A stretch of 6,435 bases of DNA. It comes from an uncultured Ruminococcus sp. Its GTDB lineage: Bacteria > Bacillota > Clostridia > Oscillospirales > Acutalibacteraceae. This document shows, in pieces, positions 6,381 through 6,435 of the stretch. The notes below the pieces were generated by a model, which saw only the letters and a list, made by a program, of their open reading frames with translations, was not told the DNA's origin and searched no databases. The translations under genes and the position numbers were made by a program. Position 1 is the stretch's first letter. Each line of letters opens with the position of its first letter. The DNA lies in NCBI GenBank assembly GCA_902772755.1, contig CACYCD010000109.1, positions 1 through 6,435 on the forward strand, read 5' to 3'.

Positions 6381-6430
6381 CGGTCATTTCTCTTACATAA
6401 ATTGAGAAAATGTATAGAGGACTCTGACCG
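6381..6430. repeat. Nested inverted repeats upstream of the secreted-protein promoter
   Basis: An outer pair, CGGTCA (6381-6386) and TGACCG (6425-6430), encloses an inner pair, TTTCTC (6387-6392) and GAGAAA (6404-6409). The two left arms are adjacent, so a 12-base left side faces two separate right arms. No gene is visible in 6361-6435. The element could end an upstream transcript from outside the window or bind a regulator, but the sequence does not decide this. Confidence 0.35.
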
Positions 6431-6435
6431 AACAG

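Overview
The window looks like ordinary chromosomal DNA from a low- to mid-GC Gram-positive anaerobe. My best guess is a Ruminococcus-like member of the Clostridia (Bacillota). The guess rests on strong purine-rich ribosome binding sites, TTGACA/TATAAT-type promoters, AT-rich intergenic DNA around mid-GC genes, a Tex protein of Firmicutes type, and a MoxR/DUF58/transglutaminase cluster. No RNA gene, mobile element, CRISPR array or phage gene is visible.

Layout, left to right. Bases 1-378 (+) are the 3' end of tex, an S1-domain nucleic-acid-binding protein. Bases 379-638 are a convergent, very AT-rich intergenic region. It holds a strong hairpin without a U-tract (402-447) and a smaller AT-rich inverted repeat (491-515). 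Bases 639-5039 hold three tightly spaced genes on the minus strand, read right to left: a MoxR-type AAA+ ATPase, a DUF58 membrane protein, and a large multi-pass membrane protein with an extracytoplasmic transglutaminase-like domain whose Cys-His-Asp triad is intact. They share one clear promoter (5109-5081), and the gaps between them are under 20 bases. Bases 5160-6296 (minus) encode a secreted protein of about 378 residues that resembles DUF5050-type repeat proteins. It has a consensus promoter (6360-6332) and a textbook intrinsic terminator (5143-5113), so it is a separate transcription unit upstream of the operon. Bases 6361-6435 have no gene that I can see but carry nested inverted repeats.

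How the genes fit together. MoxR + DUF58 + transglutaminase is a widespread bacterial gene set. The MoxR ATPase is thought to act as a chaperone or remodeller working with its DUF58 (vWA-like) partner. The membrane transglutaminase-like protein (TgpA-like) presumably acts on a protein or peptide outside the membrane. Its substrate is not known, and the secreted neighbour is only a guess by proximity. I do not see a clearly new system. The points most worth a second look are the long ectodomain ahead of the transglutaminase core, the incomplete MIDAS motif of the DUF58 protein, the inverted repeats embedded in both promoters, and three start codons (MoxR, DUF58, secreted protein) that a longest-ORF rule would place too far upstream.
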